NCBI GenBank assembly: GCA_963847085.1
Contig: CAWJYO010000004.1
Span: forward strand, 186,001 to 250,000
Length of the DNA: 64,000 nucleotides
Direction: 5' to 3'
Source: Ilyomonas sp963847085
GTDB taxonomy: Bacteria; Bacteroidota; Bacteroidia; Chitinophagales; Chitinophagaceae
The translations under genes were made by a program, and so were the position numbers. The notes under the pieces are model-generated. The model ran no database searches, was not told the origin of the DNA, and was given only the letters and a program-made list of their open reading frames with translations. Of this stretch, positions 1-10,257 are shown one piece after another. Positions within the stretch are counted from its first letter, which is position 1. Every line of letters begins with the position of its first letter.

Positions 1-158
1 GTATTGACGATATTATTGAACACCGTATATTAATCAATCCGGCTCCTCTGCGGTTCAGGCAGGGAAATTATCAGTTTATGCTTCAGCAAGTGATGCGCGA
101 AAATCCTTTACCTGATGTTTTAAATGCCGGCGTGCGTGTTGAAAAAGTAGTGCAATGA
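1..158 (+). CDS. C-terminal fragment of an unidentified protein
   Basis: An open frame enters from the left edge and ends at the TGA at 156-158, giving about 51 residues that end in GVRVEKVVQ. No motif in this stretch lets me name a family. The composition looks like ordinary soluble protein, with no membrane segment. The next gene starts 157 bases later, so it is probably a separate transcription unit. Confidence 0.5.
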   Translation, partial: IDDIIEHRILINPAPLRFRQGNYQFMLQQVMRENPLPDVLNAGVRVEKVVQ

Positions 159-315
159 TTTAAGAAAGACCAAGTTGTATTTGGAAATTTTTTAAATGGT
201 GCAGCGGATAAGTATAAGTGCTTGTCCTAAATAAGTGTAAAAAAAAACTTTTAACTATTTGTGTTCTTGATACACAAAGCTGCTATTTTTACTTTTTAAA
301 TCTGCTTGTTTAATT

Positions 316-3300
316 ATGAACGTAAAACGATTCGCAAGAGCACTGCTCTTCTGCCCGTTACTACTGCTATTGTTACAAACAACTGCTTGGGCACAAAGTA
401 AAACCGTTACTGGTACTGTTACTGACGACAAAAATGCTCCTATTCAAGGTGCATCCGTATTGGTAAAAGGAACAACAATCGGTACAGCAACCGATGCTTC
501 CGGCAATTTCAAAATTAACGTTCCTGCCTCTGCCACCACGCTTACTATTAGCTATGTAGGCTATTCTTCGCAGGATGTTAGCGTGGTAGGTGTATCAACC
601 GTATCTGCAACCTTAGTGTTGCAGCAACAATCTAACCTCAATGAAGTGGTTGTAATTGGATACGGAACAGCCCGAAAGAAAGATCTTACGGGTGCTGTTG
701 CTTCTGTTACAGCAAAAAACTTCAACCAGGGTGTTATTACGGCCCCAGACCAACTTCTTCAAAACAAAGTGGCTGGTGTTGAAATTACCAATAACAGCGG
801 TCAGCCCGGTAGTGCTACCACTATTAAAATTCGTGGCAACAACTCAATTCGCGCTGTTAACAATCCGCTATACGTAATTGATGGTGTTCCTTTGGATGGA
901 AGAACAGCACGTCCGCCCGTTAATCTTGGAACTGGTGGATTCGGCTCTACACCTGACGATAATCCGCTTTTATTTATTAATCCCAATGATATTGCTCAAA
1001 TAGATGTGTTGAAAGATGCGTCGGCAGCAGCGATCTACGGTTCAAGAGGCGCCAATGGTGTAATTGTAATTACTACCAAAAAAGGCTCCGGCGGCCCCAC
1101 AAGGATTGACTTTTCAACCAACTTTTCTGTTAACGCAGGTTATATGAAAAAGTTTGAAGTTTTATCTCCGGGCGAGTTTAGAAGTGCCTTACATAAATAT
1201 CATTTAGATACGGTAACCGGTACAAAGTATGATTATGGTACTTCTACCGATGCACTAAAAGCCATTACGCAAAGTAATCTGTCTCAAAACTACAGTGTTT
1301 CTTTATCAGGTGGCAACGACAATGGAAAATACAGAGCCTCCTTTTTGGGTTCACGGCTGAATGGCTTTATTAAAAATTCAACACTTGATAAATATTTAGG
1401 TTCTTTTGCAGGAACTTATAAATTTTTAGACAAAAGACTTACTATTGATTTCAACTTTATAGCCGGTCACGTTACAGAAAGCACACCACTGGTTTCAAAC
1501 ACCGCCGGTTCTCAGGGTAATCTCATTAGCTCTGCTTTATCTTGGAATCCTACTGCTTCATTTTATAATTCTGATGGTACTTTTTATTTCCCAACAAACG
1601 GTATTGGTAACCCAATGGCAACATTAAAAGGTTACTCTGATATTTCAAATGTAGATGAAGTATTAGGAAATATTTCAGCCGAATTAAGACTTGTAAAGGG
1701 TTTAAATTATAAATTCCAGTATGCCATCAATCATGGCACAGGTACCAGGAACGTAAATATTGACGGTTTCCTTCAAAGTTTTGCTCCCATCGGTGGTAAT
1801 GGTTTTGGTGAAATCGCCGGTGCAAAATTAACTTCTCAAACATTTACGCACACATTAGACTATAATACAGCCCTAACAAAAGATTTGAATTTAGAAGCAT
1901 TAGCAGGTTTTGAGTATTGGGAAACAAACTATTCAAATAACAACTTCTCAGCATTAGGTTTTAATACAAATTTATCGGAGAAAGCACTTGTGCCCATTCA
2001 ATATACGGACATTTTACAAGATGGTAAAACACTAAATCCAGCCGGTGTATTTGTTGACCCCAAAACAGAGCTACAATCGGTGTTTGGCAGAGTTAGCCTT
2101 AACTACCAGGAAAAATACTTTATAGCGGGAACTTTGCGGGCTGATGGATCAAGCAAATTCGGAGCAAATAACAGATATGGCTATTTTCCTTCTGTAAGCG
2201 CGAAATGGCTGTTAAGCAACGAATCAATCTTTAAAAATCAAAACTTTTTATCTACACTTGGTTTAAGAGCTTCGTATGGTATTACAGGGAATCAGGAATT
2301 TCCTGCCGGTTCTTCACAAGAACAGTTTTCATTTGGAGCTTACAACACAGCAGGACAGATTAATGTTTACAATCCTAACTTAAAATGGGAACAAACAACA
2401 TCTTATGATGTAGGCATTGACTATGGTTTTGCTAAGAATAAGATTATAGGAAGTATTGATTATTACAATAAGAATACAACCAATATCTTGTTCCAAAGCA
2501 CAGCCATTCAACCTGCACCGGCATCGCAATATTTTATAAATCTGCCAGCGCATCTCATTAACTCAGGTATTGAGTTTGGCATCAGCGCTTCTATTATTGA
2601 TAAGAAAAGCTTTAGCTGGGATTTGGCAGGCACTTTCTCTTATAATCGTAATATTCTCAAGGATTTCTATGCTGCCGGAACCAAAACTGCTTTGCAGATA
2701 CAAACCGGTCAGATTAACGGACAAGGCGTATCAGGAACTCTGGGGCAGTTAATTACTAATAATCAACCTGTAGATGTATTTTACTTAAAACCTTTCTTAG
2801 GATTTGATTCCGCCGGTAACCAAAAGATTGGCGCTAATCCGGTTATTCATGGTAATCCTAATCCACAATACAACTTTGGGTTGAGTACAACATTGCGTTA
2901 CGATAAACTTAGCTTAGTACTGAATGCAGGTGGTGCAGCAGGATATGTAATATATAACAATTCAGCTACAGACGTTACCAATATTTCAAACATTGCAAAC
3001 GGTGGCAGAAATATAGATAAAAACGCTTATAACTCTTCTGAAGGTAAAACGAGTGCTGTAGGTGCTTCACAGCGCTTCCTTGAAAGTGGTAATTTCGTAA
3101 AATTGAGAAATGCAACCTTGCGTTACGATTTTGGTAAGATAGGAAACTATGTTCAATCGTTGTCAGCTTATGTAAGCGGAACGAATCTGTTTGTGATTAC
3201 TAAATTCTCCGGTTTCGATCCTGAAGTAAATATTGATAAAAGTAATGCTGGTTATCCATCACGATCAATTGAATATCTTCCTTACCCAACTCCAAGAGTG

Positions 3301-3330
3301 CTTACATTTGGAATAAACGTGGGATTGTAA
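316..3330 (+). CDS. SusC/RagA-family TonB-dependent outer-membrane transporter
   Basis: This 1004-residue protein starts with a clear signal peptide (basic MNVKRF, leucine-rich core, cleavage after AWAQ). A carboxypeptidase-regulatory-like beta-sandwich (about 30-105, with VTGTVTDDKNAPIQGASV) follows. Next comes a TonB plug domain (about 115-255) with the SusC hallmarks VIGYGTARKKDLTGAV and LKDASAAAIYGSRGANGVI. The rest is a long beta-barrel. SusC proteins form the outer-membrane pore that imports oligosaccharides or peptides, powered by TonB and paired with a SusD lid. The SusD partner starts 21 bases downstream. No degradative enzyme sits next to the pair, so the substrate cannot be inferred. 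The frame is intact. Confidence 0.96.
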   Translation: MNVKRFARALLFCPLLLLLLQTTAWAQSKTVTGTVTDDKNAPIQGASVLVKGTTIGTATDASGNFKINVPASATTLTISYVGYSSQDVSVVGVSTVSATLVLQQQSNLNEVVVIGYGTARKKDLTGAVASVTAKNFNQGVITAPDQLLQNKVAGVEITNNSGQPGSATTIKIRGNNSIRAVNNPLYVIDGVPLDGRTARPPVNLGTGGFGSTPDDNPLLFINPNDIAQIDVLKDASAAAIYGSRGANGVIVITTKKGSGGPTRIDFSTNFSVNAGYMKKFEVLSPGEFRSALHKYHLDTVTGTKYDYGTSTDALKAITQSNLSQNYSVSLSGGNDNGKYRASFLGSRLNGFIKNSTLDKYLGSFAGTYKFLDKRLTIDFNFIAGHVTESTPLVSNTAGSQGNLISSALSWNPTASFYNSDGTFYFPTNGIGNPMATLKGYSDISNVDEVLGNISAELRLVKGLNYKFQYAINHGTGTRNVNIDGFLQSFAPIGGNGFGEIAGAKLTSQTFTHTLDYNTALTKDLNLEALAGFEYWETNYSNNNFSALGFNTNLSEKALVPIQYTDILQDGKTLNPAGVFVDPKTELQSVFGRVSLNYQEKYFIAGTLRADGSSKFGANNRYGYFPSVSAKWLLSNESIFKNQNFLSTLGLRASYGITGNQEFPAGSSQEQFSFGAYNTAGQINVYNPNLKWEQTTSYDVGIDYGFAKNKIIGSIDYYNKNTTNILFQSTAIQPAPASQYFINLPAHLINSGIEFGISASIIDKKSFSWDLAGTFSYNRNILKDFYAAGTKTALQIQTGQINGQGVSGTLGQLITNNQPVDVFYLKPFLGFDSAGNQKIGANPVIHGNPNPQYNFGLSTTLRYDKLSLVLNAGGAAGYVIYNNSATDVTNISNIANGGRNIDKNAYNSSEGKTSAVGASQRFLESGNFVKLRNATLRYDFGKIGNYVQSLSAYVSGTNLFVITKFSGFDPEVNIDKSNAGYPSRSIEYLPYPTPRVLTFGINVGL

Positions 3331-3351
3331 AATAAATAAAATAAAATAGTT

Positions 3352-4998
3352 ATGTCATTTAAAAGAATTATAGCTGCGTCTGCATGTTTGATGATCGTAT
3401 CATCATGGGGATGTTCAAAACTAAACGAAAATTTAGGCAGCACGTTTACAAACAGCCAAACCGCTACGGCATTAGGTTCTGCCGGCGTAGGCCTGATATT
3501 ACAGGGAGCTTACGTAGATTTAGGTACGCCATTTACAGCGCAAGACAATATTTTTTCTTTGGAAGAAAATTCAACTGATGAATCATTAGTTCCAACAAGA
3601 GGTGGCGACTGGGATGATAATGGTGTTTGGCGTGTGATTCACAACCATACCTGGAATGCAGACCACGGACAGGTTCTAACTGTTTTTAATAACCTGAACA
3701 AAATAAACTTTGATGCTACTAACGTTTTAGCTTTCAATCCTTCAAAGCAACAGGCGGCAGAAGCAAGGTTCTTAAGAGCTTTATCACTTTATTATTTGCT
3801 GGATTTATATGGGCAATATCCTTTTAGAAATCCGGGTGATAATTTGTTAAATGCGCCTAAAGTTTACACGGGTGATAGTGCTATTAGTTTCATCATTAAT
3901 GAGCTGACTACCGTATTGCCTGATTTACCAGCAACTCCTACTTCTGCTGCAAAAGCAGGGCAGGATGCTGCGAAAATGCTTCTGATGAAATGTTATTTAA
4001 ACAGAGGCGCTTTTTTAAATAGAGCAAAACCAACTTTTGCTGATGCCGACATGCAGCAGGTAATCACCTTGGGCAATTCAATCATTGCAAGTGGTCATTA
4101 TTCTTATATGAAGAACTATTTTGACAATTTTAGTGCTTTAAATAGCTCTTCAACCGAAAATATTTTTGCCTATCAAAATACTTCTGGTGTAGGTGCCAAT
4201 AGTAGTGGCCCTCAAAGCGAATGGATGAAAACTTTCCATTATAATGAATACGATGCACAAGCACCTAACGCAGGCTGGAATGGCTTTTCGACAATCAGTG
4301 ATTTTTATAACAGCTTTAATGTATCTGGTGGTGCATCATCTTATGGTCCTGCTGATACAGCTTGGGATCCAAGATTAGGTGGAAGATTTTACAAAGGAGT
4401 TACAGATATTTCCGGTATTCGACCAGGCCTCTTGGTTGGTCAGCAGTACGATCAAAATAAAGTTGCTTTAAAGGATAGAAAAGGTAATCCTTTGTCATTC
4501 AATCCAACGATTTCCCCTACTATGATTGAAACGGGTTCTAACCTTGAGGTTACGGGCATCAGAATAGACAAATATCCACCTGACTTTACTGATCCAACTG
4601 GTAAATATTATTCATCGAATGCCGGCAACTGGGAAGTAATCTTCCGTTATCCTGATGTTGTATTGATGGTGGCAGAAGCAATGATGAGGCAATCAGCCGC
4701 CGATAATGCTGGTGCTTTAACAATGGTAAATGCACTAAGAACGGCAAGAGGCGCAAGTACATTAACCACAATGCCGTTGGTAAATATGGCTAATGTTGAT
4801 GATCCAAACACATTGTTGGCTGAACGTGGCAGAGAGTTGTGGTGCGAAAAAGTAAGAAGAACCGATTTGATACGCTTTGGAGTATTTAACGTATTGTGGC
4901 AGTACAAACCAAGTGATGATCCTAAATATTTAGTTTATCCGGTTCCAAATCAAGCTTTGGCTGCCAATCCAAACTTAATTCAGAATAAAGGATACTAA
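3352..4998 (+). CDS. SusD/RagB-family nutrient-binding outer-membrane lipoprotein
   Basis: This 548-residue lipoprotein has the signal MSFKRIIAASACLMIVSSWGC, with lipidation expected at Cys21. The body is rich in helices typical of the SusD TPR-like fold (for example AARFLRALSLYYLLDLYGQYPF near 140). The C-terminus contains RGRELWCEKVRRTDLIRFG followed by YPVPNQALAANPNL, the standard SusD ending. SusD caps the SusC barrel and binds the ligand at the cell surface. The short spacing after the SusC gene implies co-transcription, and a hairpin terminator closes the unit just downstream. Confidence 0.96.
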   Translation: MSFKRIIAASACLMIVSSWGCSKLNENLGSTFTNSQTATALGSAGVGLILQGAYVDLGTPFTAQDNIFSLEENSTDESLVPTRGGDWDDNGVWRVIHNHTWNADHGQVLTVFNNLNKINFDATNVLAFNPSKQQAAEARFLRALSLYYLLDLYGQYPFRNPGDNLLNAPKVYTGDSAISFIINELTTVLPDLPATPTSAAKAGQDAAKMLLMKCYLNRGAFLNRAKPTFADADMQQVITLGNSIIASGHYSYMKNYFDNFSALNSSSTENIFAYQNTSGVGANSSGPQSEWMKTFHYNEYDAQAPNAGWNGFSTISDFYNSFNVSGGASSYGPADTAWDPRLGGRFYKGVTDISGIRPGLLVGQQYDQNKVALKDRKGNPLSFNPTISPTMIETGSNLEVTGIRIDKYPPDFTDPTGKYYSSNAGNWEVIFRYPDVVLMVAEAMMRQSAADNAGALTMVNALRTARGASTLTTMPLVNMANVDDPNTLLAERGRELWCEKVRRTDLIRFGVFNVLWQYKPSDDPKYLVYPVPNQALAANPNLIQNKGY

Positions 4999-5019
4999 AA
5001 ATAAAGCTCATTCAAAATA

Positions 5020-5048
5020 AAAAGGTCAGCAATTGCTGACCTTTTTAT
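5020..5048. terminator. Bidirectional hairpin terminator between convergent genes
   Basis: AAAGGTCAGC and GCTGACCTTT form a perfect stem around the loop AATT, flanked by A-rich sequence on the left and a T run on the right. It lies 22 bases after the SusD stop and before the end of the oppositely oriented gene at 5164, so it can serve both strands. Confidence 0.85.
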
Positions 5049-5163
5049 TTTGTACTTACAAACAAAGTAAAAAACCTATGTACAATTTTGGCAAAAACAA
5101 ACAAAACCCTTTTCAAAATATATTATCATAGGTCTTATCAAAATATTGCAAGAAAGCAGTTGT

Positions 5164-6096
5164 TTAAATAATAGGATAAAATATTTTCGTAACCCATTTT
5201 GATGTGTCTTTTTGTTCCTTTCTATCTGTTATCATCAGTTCAAAAGGTATTACAGGAGCTGATAAAGAATGATCTATCATGTATTGCTCTATCTGCTGAT
5301 ATGCATCTTTTATCGAAGCAGTACCACCTCTCACTTCCGCAGTAAGTATTTTATCTTTAATAGGAGCAAGCCGTTTAGAAACAATTTCATTATAAGGAGG
5401 CAACTCTTTGTTAGTGGGTATGCCAACCATTGTTAGATATCCGCTGTCAGTATTGGTTACATTTAGCATTGGGCTGTTTGTTTCTGCAGCTTTTTTTTCT
5501 TTTATATAGTTTCGAAGTTTATCCACCAGGCTATGTACATTCTCTACATTCGGTGGCAATGGACTCAATTCTTTAGTAAAAACCAACACAGTGTCAGTAA
5601 GAGTTGTATGCGTTATATCGTATTCGTACACATTGCTGGTTTTACTTAAATAAACTTGCAATTGCTGAACAACCTCGTTCATGTTGTTTTTCAAATTTCC
5701 CGCATCGAAGTAGGTAAATACTTTGGTCAATGGGTTTTTATCTGTTACCATATCTACATTCCAATGTACCATTGAACTATCAGCAGAAAGTGGTATTAGT
5801 AAAAACACAGAGTTATAAGTAATTCCATTCTTCCTGATAAGAATGCGTGAACCATTGTACAACGGCTCCTGAATTTGGTATGTGTATTTGTCTAAATAAA
5901 AAGCCGTGTCTGAATGCTTTGAAAAAATGTTCTTCCATCTGTAATTGATTGTACGGCTCGCGGCAGCCGTATTGCAACGAATGCCACCATCCGCCTGAAT
6001 AGTAAATGAAGATGGTATAAAAACGTAAATAAGAACAACGCATACAATAAGCAACAGGCCAACAAACAAGCTAACTTTTTTTACTGAAATCGTCAT
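5164..6096 (-). CDS. Membrane-anchored protein with C-terminal GyrI-like effector-binding domain
   Basis: This 310-residue protein has an N-terminal hydrophobic helix (about 8-27, VSLFVGLLLIVCVVLIYVFI) acting as anchor or uncleaved signal. A middle part (about 35-170) resembles an SRPBCC-type lipid or ligand cup. The C-terminal region (about 205-310) looks like the GyrI/AraC effector-binding fold, with the typical GGTASIKDAYQQIEQYM and an FELMITDRKE...KIFYPI ending. Such proteins are common in Bacteroidota and are thought to bind small molecules, but no ligand is known to me. It is transcribed towards the SusCD pair and divergently from the FG-GAP gene. Confidence 0.7.
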   Translation of the reverse strand: MTISVKKVSLFVGLLLIVCVVLIYVFIPSSFTIQADGGIRCNTAAASRTINYRWKNIFSKHSDTAFYLDKYTYQIQEPLYNGSRILIRKNGITYNSVFLLIPLSADSSMVHWNVDMVTDKNPLTKVFTYFDAGNLKNNMNEVVQQLQVYLSKTSNVYEYDITHTTLTDTVLVFTKELSPLPPNVENVHSLVDKLRNYIKEKKAAETNSPMLNVTNTDSGYLTMVGIPTNKELPPYNEIVSKRLAPIKDKILTAEVRGGTASIKDAYQQIEQYMIDHSLSAPVIPFELMITDRKEQKDTSKWVTKIFYPII

Positions 6097-6355
6097 ACAA
6101 TCAAAAGGATTAAAACTGGAAGAAATAGGAATGAGTAACGGCGTGCAAAATAAAATTTATAATTGCGATGTTTTATAAGTTTTGCTTTTTGTAACAAACT
6201 TCACAAACACAAAGAGACATTCTGTTTTTTGTGGAATTGTTTTCAATAATTTCATCATCTTAGCATCCTCAGTTCGCCAAATTCATTGCTATTGTTTTAT
6301 ACCGATTTCTACCAAATGAAGTTGTATCGCTCTCATTGCTTATGTAATTCCTGTT

Positions 6356-9300
6356 TTGTTTTTCTTTTCCTGTAAGTCGAAAGAAACAACCGGGCCTTCT
6401 TTGTTTCAATTGATGGACAGCACCGGCATCAATTTTAATAACAAAGTGGAAGATGGTAAATTAGAAAACAGCTTTTTGTTTCGCAACTTTTACAATGGTG
6501 GCGGCGTTGCCATTGGCGACATCAACAACGATGGTTTGCCCGATGTTTTTTTTACGTCAAATATGGGCGAAAACAAACTCTACCTCAATAAAGGCAATTT
6601 CAAGTTTGAAGATATTACGGCAAAAACAAACATGCAGCAAGACAGCATGTGGAGCACGGGCGTTGTATTGGTTGATATCAATCATGATGGATGGCTCGAC
6701 ATTTATATATGCAATTCCGGCCACATGAGTAATGGCAACCGCCGCAATAAACTCTACATCAATAACCACGATCTTACATTTACAGAAGAAGCCAAGCAAT
6801 ATGGTTTAGATATATCGGCATATACAACACAGGTTTCATTTTTTGATTATGACGGCGATGGCGACCTTGATTGTTTTATGATTAACAACAGCCCGATTCC
6901 TATTAACCAATTGGGTTATGCCAACAACCGCGATCTGCCTGAACAACAATGGCCTGTCGGCAACTTTTTAAAAGGCGGCGGCGATCATTTGTTTCGCAAT
7001 GATAACGGGAATTTTGTAGAAGTTACCAAGCAGGCCGGTATTCATGGCAGTTTGATTTCATTTGGCTTAGGCGTTTCAGTTGGAGATTTAAATGGCGATG
7101 GCTATCCCGACATTTATGTTTCTAACGATTCTTACGAGCGGGATTATTTATACATCAATCAAAAAAATGGCACTTTTAAAGATGAATACGAGCAATGTAT
7201 AGAGCATGGAAGCTTCTCGTCTATGGGTGCTGATATTGCCGACATCAACAACGATGGTTATCCTGATGTATTCACCACCGACATGTTGCCTGAAACCGAT
7301 TATCGGATTAAAACAACCGGCAGCTTCGACAATTACGACGTTTACAACATCAAATTAAAGGGAGGTTTTTATCAGCAGTTTATGAAAAACTGTTTGCAGT
7401 TGAACAATGGAAATGGTAAATGGTGCGAAATAGGAAACTACGCGGGCGTTTCGGCAAGCGATTGGAGTTGGGGCGCGTTGATGTTTGATGCGGATAATGA
7501 TGGTTACAATGACATTTATGTTTGCAATGGCGTGAACCGTGATGTAACCAATTTAGATTTCATGGAATTTTTTGCTAATGATGTGAATCAAAAAATGGTT
7601 CTTACCGGCAAAAAAGAAAGCGTTGATAACATTCTGAAAGAAATACCAAGAACACCATTGTTGAACAAAGCATTTAGAAACAGAGGCAATCTTCAGTTTG
7701 AAGATGCGGGTGAAAAATGGGGCTTTACGCAGGCATCGTGGAGCAATGGAGCAGCGTATGCCGATTTAGATAATGATGGTGATCTTGATTTGGTCATCAA
7801 CAACGAAAATGGCCCCGCTTTTATCTACAAAAACAAATCGCGTGAACTGAATCAAAACAATTACATCAGTGTAACATTAAAGGGCGATAGCGTAAATACA
7901 TTTGCTATTGGCAGCACTATAAAACTATATATCGGTAACCAAATTATAACGCGGGAAGTGGTGCCAAGCCGCGGCTTTCAAAGTTGTATGGATTACAAAC
8001 AAGTAATTGGTATTGGTAAAGCGGCACAGATAGATTCGATGCTCCTAATCTGGCCTGATAGAACGTATGATAAATACGAACATCCTGCCATTAATCAGTT
8101 GCATTTACTCTCTCAAAAAAGTCATCAGCCTTATTCTTTTAACCAATCAACACAAACCTCGAACAACGTTTATTTTGATTCGGTAAAATCGAACTTTGAT
8201 AAACATACCGAAGACGATTATGTTGATTTTTATTATGAGCGAAATGTACCGCAAATGCTGTCACATGAAGGACCGAAAGCTGCTGTTGGCGATGTAAATG
8301 GAGATGGCTTAGATGACATTTATATTGGTGGTGCGAATGGTCAGGGCGGACAATTGTATCTGCAAGGGAGCGATGGAAAATTTATAAAAAAAGACGAGCC
8401 TGTTTTCAAGCAGTTTTCCGATTTTGAAGATGATGCCGTGTTGTTGTTTGATGCAGATAAAGATGGCGATTTGGATTTGTTCATCGGCGCAGGTGGTAAT
8501 AACTACGCACCTTTTACCCGGCAAACACAAAATCGTTTGTACAAAAATGATGGCAAAGGAAACTTTACGTTAGATGCGGAAGCACTGCCCAATAACGGAA
8601 CTGATGTTGGCGTTGTTGCAGCTTACGATTGGGATGGTGATGGTGATTTGGATTTGTTTGTTGGCAGCCGCAATGTTCCACTCAATTACGGCCTTACGCC
8701 AAAAAGTTCTTTGCTGCAAAACGATGGCAACGGGCATTTTACCGACATTACACAACAAAGCCCTGATGTTGCCAATGCAGGCATGATAACCGGCGCTGTG
8801 TGGGCAGATATAATGGGCGACGCGCACAAAGAGCTGGTGGTAGCAGGAGAGTGGATGCAACCTAAAATTTTCACTTACACAAACGGAAAATTTATTGAGG
8901 CAAAAACAAACCTAAGCAACCTTTTTGGAATGTGGCAAACTGTTGCGGCGGCTGATGTAAACGGAGATGGAAAACAAGATTTATTATTGGGCAATATTGG
9001 TGAAAATTTTTACCTGCATCCTGATTCCGCGCATCCGGTAAAATTGTTTATTAATGATTTTAATGGAAATGGAAATACGGATAAAATTCTTACCTACACG
9101 GTTGATGGTAAGGACATGCCGGTGTTCATGAGACGCGAATTGCAAGATCAGATACCCGTAATTAAAAAGCAAAATCTTCGTCACGATGCGTATGCCACCA
9201 AATCAATACAGGAATTGTTTCCTGATGAGTTGATGAAAAAATCAATCGTGAAGTCATTCAACTATTGCAGTTCCATTGTTGCTATTAATAAAGGCAATGG

Positions 9301-9661
9301 GCAGTTTGAAATACAAAAGATGCCGGCAATGACACAAATCTCTTCTGTAAATGCCATCCGTTGTATGGATGTAAATGGAGATGGTTATATGGATGCTGTT
9401 TTGGGGGGTAACTTATACAATTTTTTACCGCAGTTTGAACGCCTGGATGCCAGTTTTGGTGATGTTTTAATCAATGATGGAAAGGGCAATTTTTCATTTA
9501 CTCCTCAAAAAAATACCGGCTTGCAGGTGCAGGGCGAAATGCGCGATATAGCCGAAATAAACGACAAAAACAAAAGGCTCAGTTTGTTGTTTTTAATCAA
9601 TAATAATTATCCTGTGATGTATCGGTTGCATACGTCTGCTCCTGACAATGCAAAGCGATAA
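6356..9661 (+). CDS. Large FG-GAP/VCBS-repeat protein with ASPIC/UnbV domain, probable lipoprotein
   Basis: This protein of about 1100 residues contains many FG-GAP/VCBS calcium-binding repeats of the type GDINNDGLPDVFF, YADLDNDGDLDLVI and DWDGDGDLDLFVG, which build beta-propeller blades. An ASPIC/UnbV-like segment lies near 520-585 (IGSTIKLYIGNQIITREVVPSRGFQSCMD). The coordinate given is a TTG start, which leaves only LFFFSC before a lipidation cysteine. In the same frame the hydrophobic stretch continues upstream (IALIAYVIPVLFFFSC), while the only ATG (6316) is one base out of frame. A one-base insertion between about 6318 and 6325 would restore a complete lipoprotein signal, so the true start is probably 6316. 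Such proteins often accompany SusCD pairs and are presumed surface-exposed; their ligand is unknown. Confidence 0.85.
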   Translation: MFFFSCKSKETTGPSLFQLMDSTGINFNNKVEDGKLENSFLFRNFYNGGGVAIGDINNDGLPDVFFTSNMGENKLYLNKGNFKFEDITAKTNMQQDSMWSTGVVLVDINHDGWLDIYICNSGHMSNGNRRNKLYINNHDLTFTEEAKQYGLDISAYTTQVSFFDYDGDGDLDCFMINNSPIPINQLGYANNRDLPEQQWPVGNFLKGGGDHLFRNDNGNFVEVTKQAGIHGSLISFGLGVSVGDLNGDGYPDIYVSNDSYERDYLYINQKNGTFKDEYEQCIEHGSFSSMGADIADINNDGYPDVFTTDMLPETDYRIKTTGSFDNYDVYNIKLKGGFYQQFMKNCLQLNNGNGKWCEIGNYAGVSASDWSWGALMFDADNDGYNDIYVCNGVNRDVTNLDFMEFFANDVNQKMVLTGKKESVDNILKEIPRTPLLNKAFRNRGNLQFEDAGEKWGFTQASWSNGAAYADLDNDGDLDLVINNENGPAFIYKNKSRELNQNNYISVTLKGDSVNTFAIGSTIKLYIGNQIITREVVPSRGFQSCMDYKQVIGIGKAAQIDSMLLIWPDRTYDKYEHPAINQLHLLSQKSHQPYSFNQSTQTSNNVYFDSVKSNFDKHTEDDYVDFYYERNVPQMLSHEGPKAAVGDVNGDGLDDIYIGGANGQGGQLYLQGSDGKFIKKDEPVFKQFSDFEDDAVLLFDADKDGDLDLFIGAGGNNYAPFTRQTQNRLYKNDGKGNFTLDAEALPNNGTDVGVVAAYDWDGDGDLDLFVGSRNVPLNYGLTPKSSLLQNDGNGHFTDITQQSPDVANAGMITGAVWADIMGDAHKELVVAGEWMQPKIFTYTNGKFIEAKTNLSNLFGMWQTVAAADVNGDGKQDLLLGNIGENFYLHPDSAHPVKLFINDFNGNGNTDKILTYTVDGKDMPVFMRRELQDQIPVIKKQNLRHDAYATKSIQELFPDELMKKSIVKSFNYCSSIVAINKGNGQFEIQKMPAMTQISSVNAIRCMDVNGDGYMDAVLGGNLYNFLPQFERLDASFGDVLINDGKGNFSFTPQKNTGLQVQGEMRDIAEINDKNKRLSLLFLINNNYPVMYRLHTSAPDNAKR

Positions 9662-9692
9662 AAAGGGGCAGAAACAAAGATTCTTCTATTCA

Positions 9693-9777
9693 TTTGAAAC
9701 ACATAGACACATAAGAAGAAAGCACATTGAAAATCTATGTGAAACCTATGTTTCTATTGTGTGTATGTGTTTCAAAA
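9693..9777. repeat. Imperfect palindromic intergenic repeat, family A copy 1
   Basis: The left arm TTTGAAACACATAGACAC and the right arm GTGTATGTGTTTCAAA are inverted copies separated by about 50 bases that are themselves partly self-complementary. A second copy of the same family lies at 39854-39943. Both follow the stop codon of a plus-strand gene, so they could fold in mRNA 3' ends. Confidence 0.75.
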
Positions 9778-9854
9778 TTTATCAAATAAGATTTATCGCG
9801 ATTTTAATTACTCTTACTGAATACTACTTTATCGAACGCGCTAAGTTTTAAGGC

Positions 9855-10226
9855 GAAAAAAAGTAGGCGTACCACCACCTAAATGAATTTCCCTAATAAG
9901 GAGCTTCTCGTTCAGCAATGTTTGATATTGTTTCCATTTCCTTTCTATTGCGGCTATATAGTTGTATTCTACTTTATGGTTGGTGGTTATTTTTTATTGC
10001 AACTGCAGTACGTGTAAAGCGATTCGTAGAAAGGAAGATGAATATAAAGCCTGATGCCTTTTGTGCTGTTGTGAATGGAAAATTGTTTGTGTGCATTGTC
10101 TATCCATTCGTTTATATTAATTTCTTCCTGCCAATAGGGAACCGTTCGATAGCTGGTATAACGCGGCACCGGCTGATTGTATTTTCTTATTAAATTAACG
10201 GCAAAAACAAACTCTCTTTCGTTCAT
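9855..10226 (-). pseudogene. hemN: Decayed, truncated hemN (oxygen-independent coproporphyrinogen III oxidase)
   Basis: The minus strand from 10226 encodes the HemN amino terminus (LIRKYNQPVPRYTSY..., then YIHLPF). The radical-SAM iron-sulfur motif CxxxCxxC, normally CESLCTYCGC, reads YESLYTYCSC, so two of the three cluster ligands are tyrosine and a conserved glycine is serine. After CNKK at about 9987 the frame breaks. A second frame continues with ITTNHKVEYNYIAAIE and ends in REIHLGGGTPTFF at about 9855, after which no further HemN sequence is found. The frameshift, lost ligands and truncation make this a true pseudogene. HemN genes often lie near cbb3 oxidase genes, and the neighbouring remnant is of that type. 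Confidence 0.88.
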
Positions 10227-10257
10227 CTTCTGAGCCGTTATTTTACATGTATTGTAT

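Noticed and set aside
240..300. A Bacteroidota -7 promoter box (TAnnTTTG) upstream of the SusC gene
   Set aside because: The nearest match is ACTATTTG, which lacks the required TA at the first two positions.
9648..9851. A 67-codon plus-strand frame after the FG-GAP gene
   Set aside because: Most of it runs through the family A palindrome, and its product has no recognisable features.
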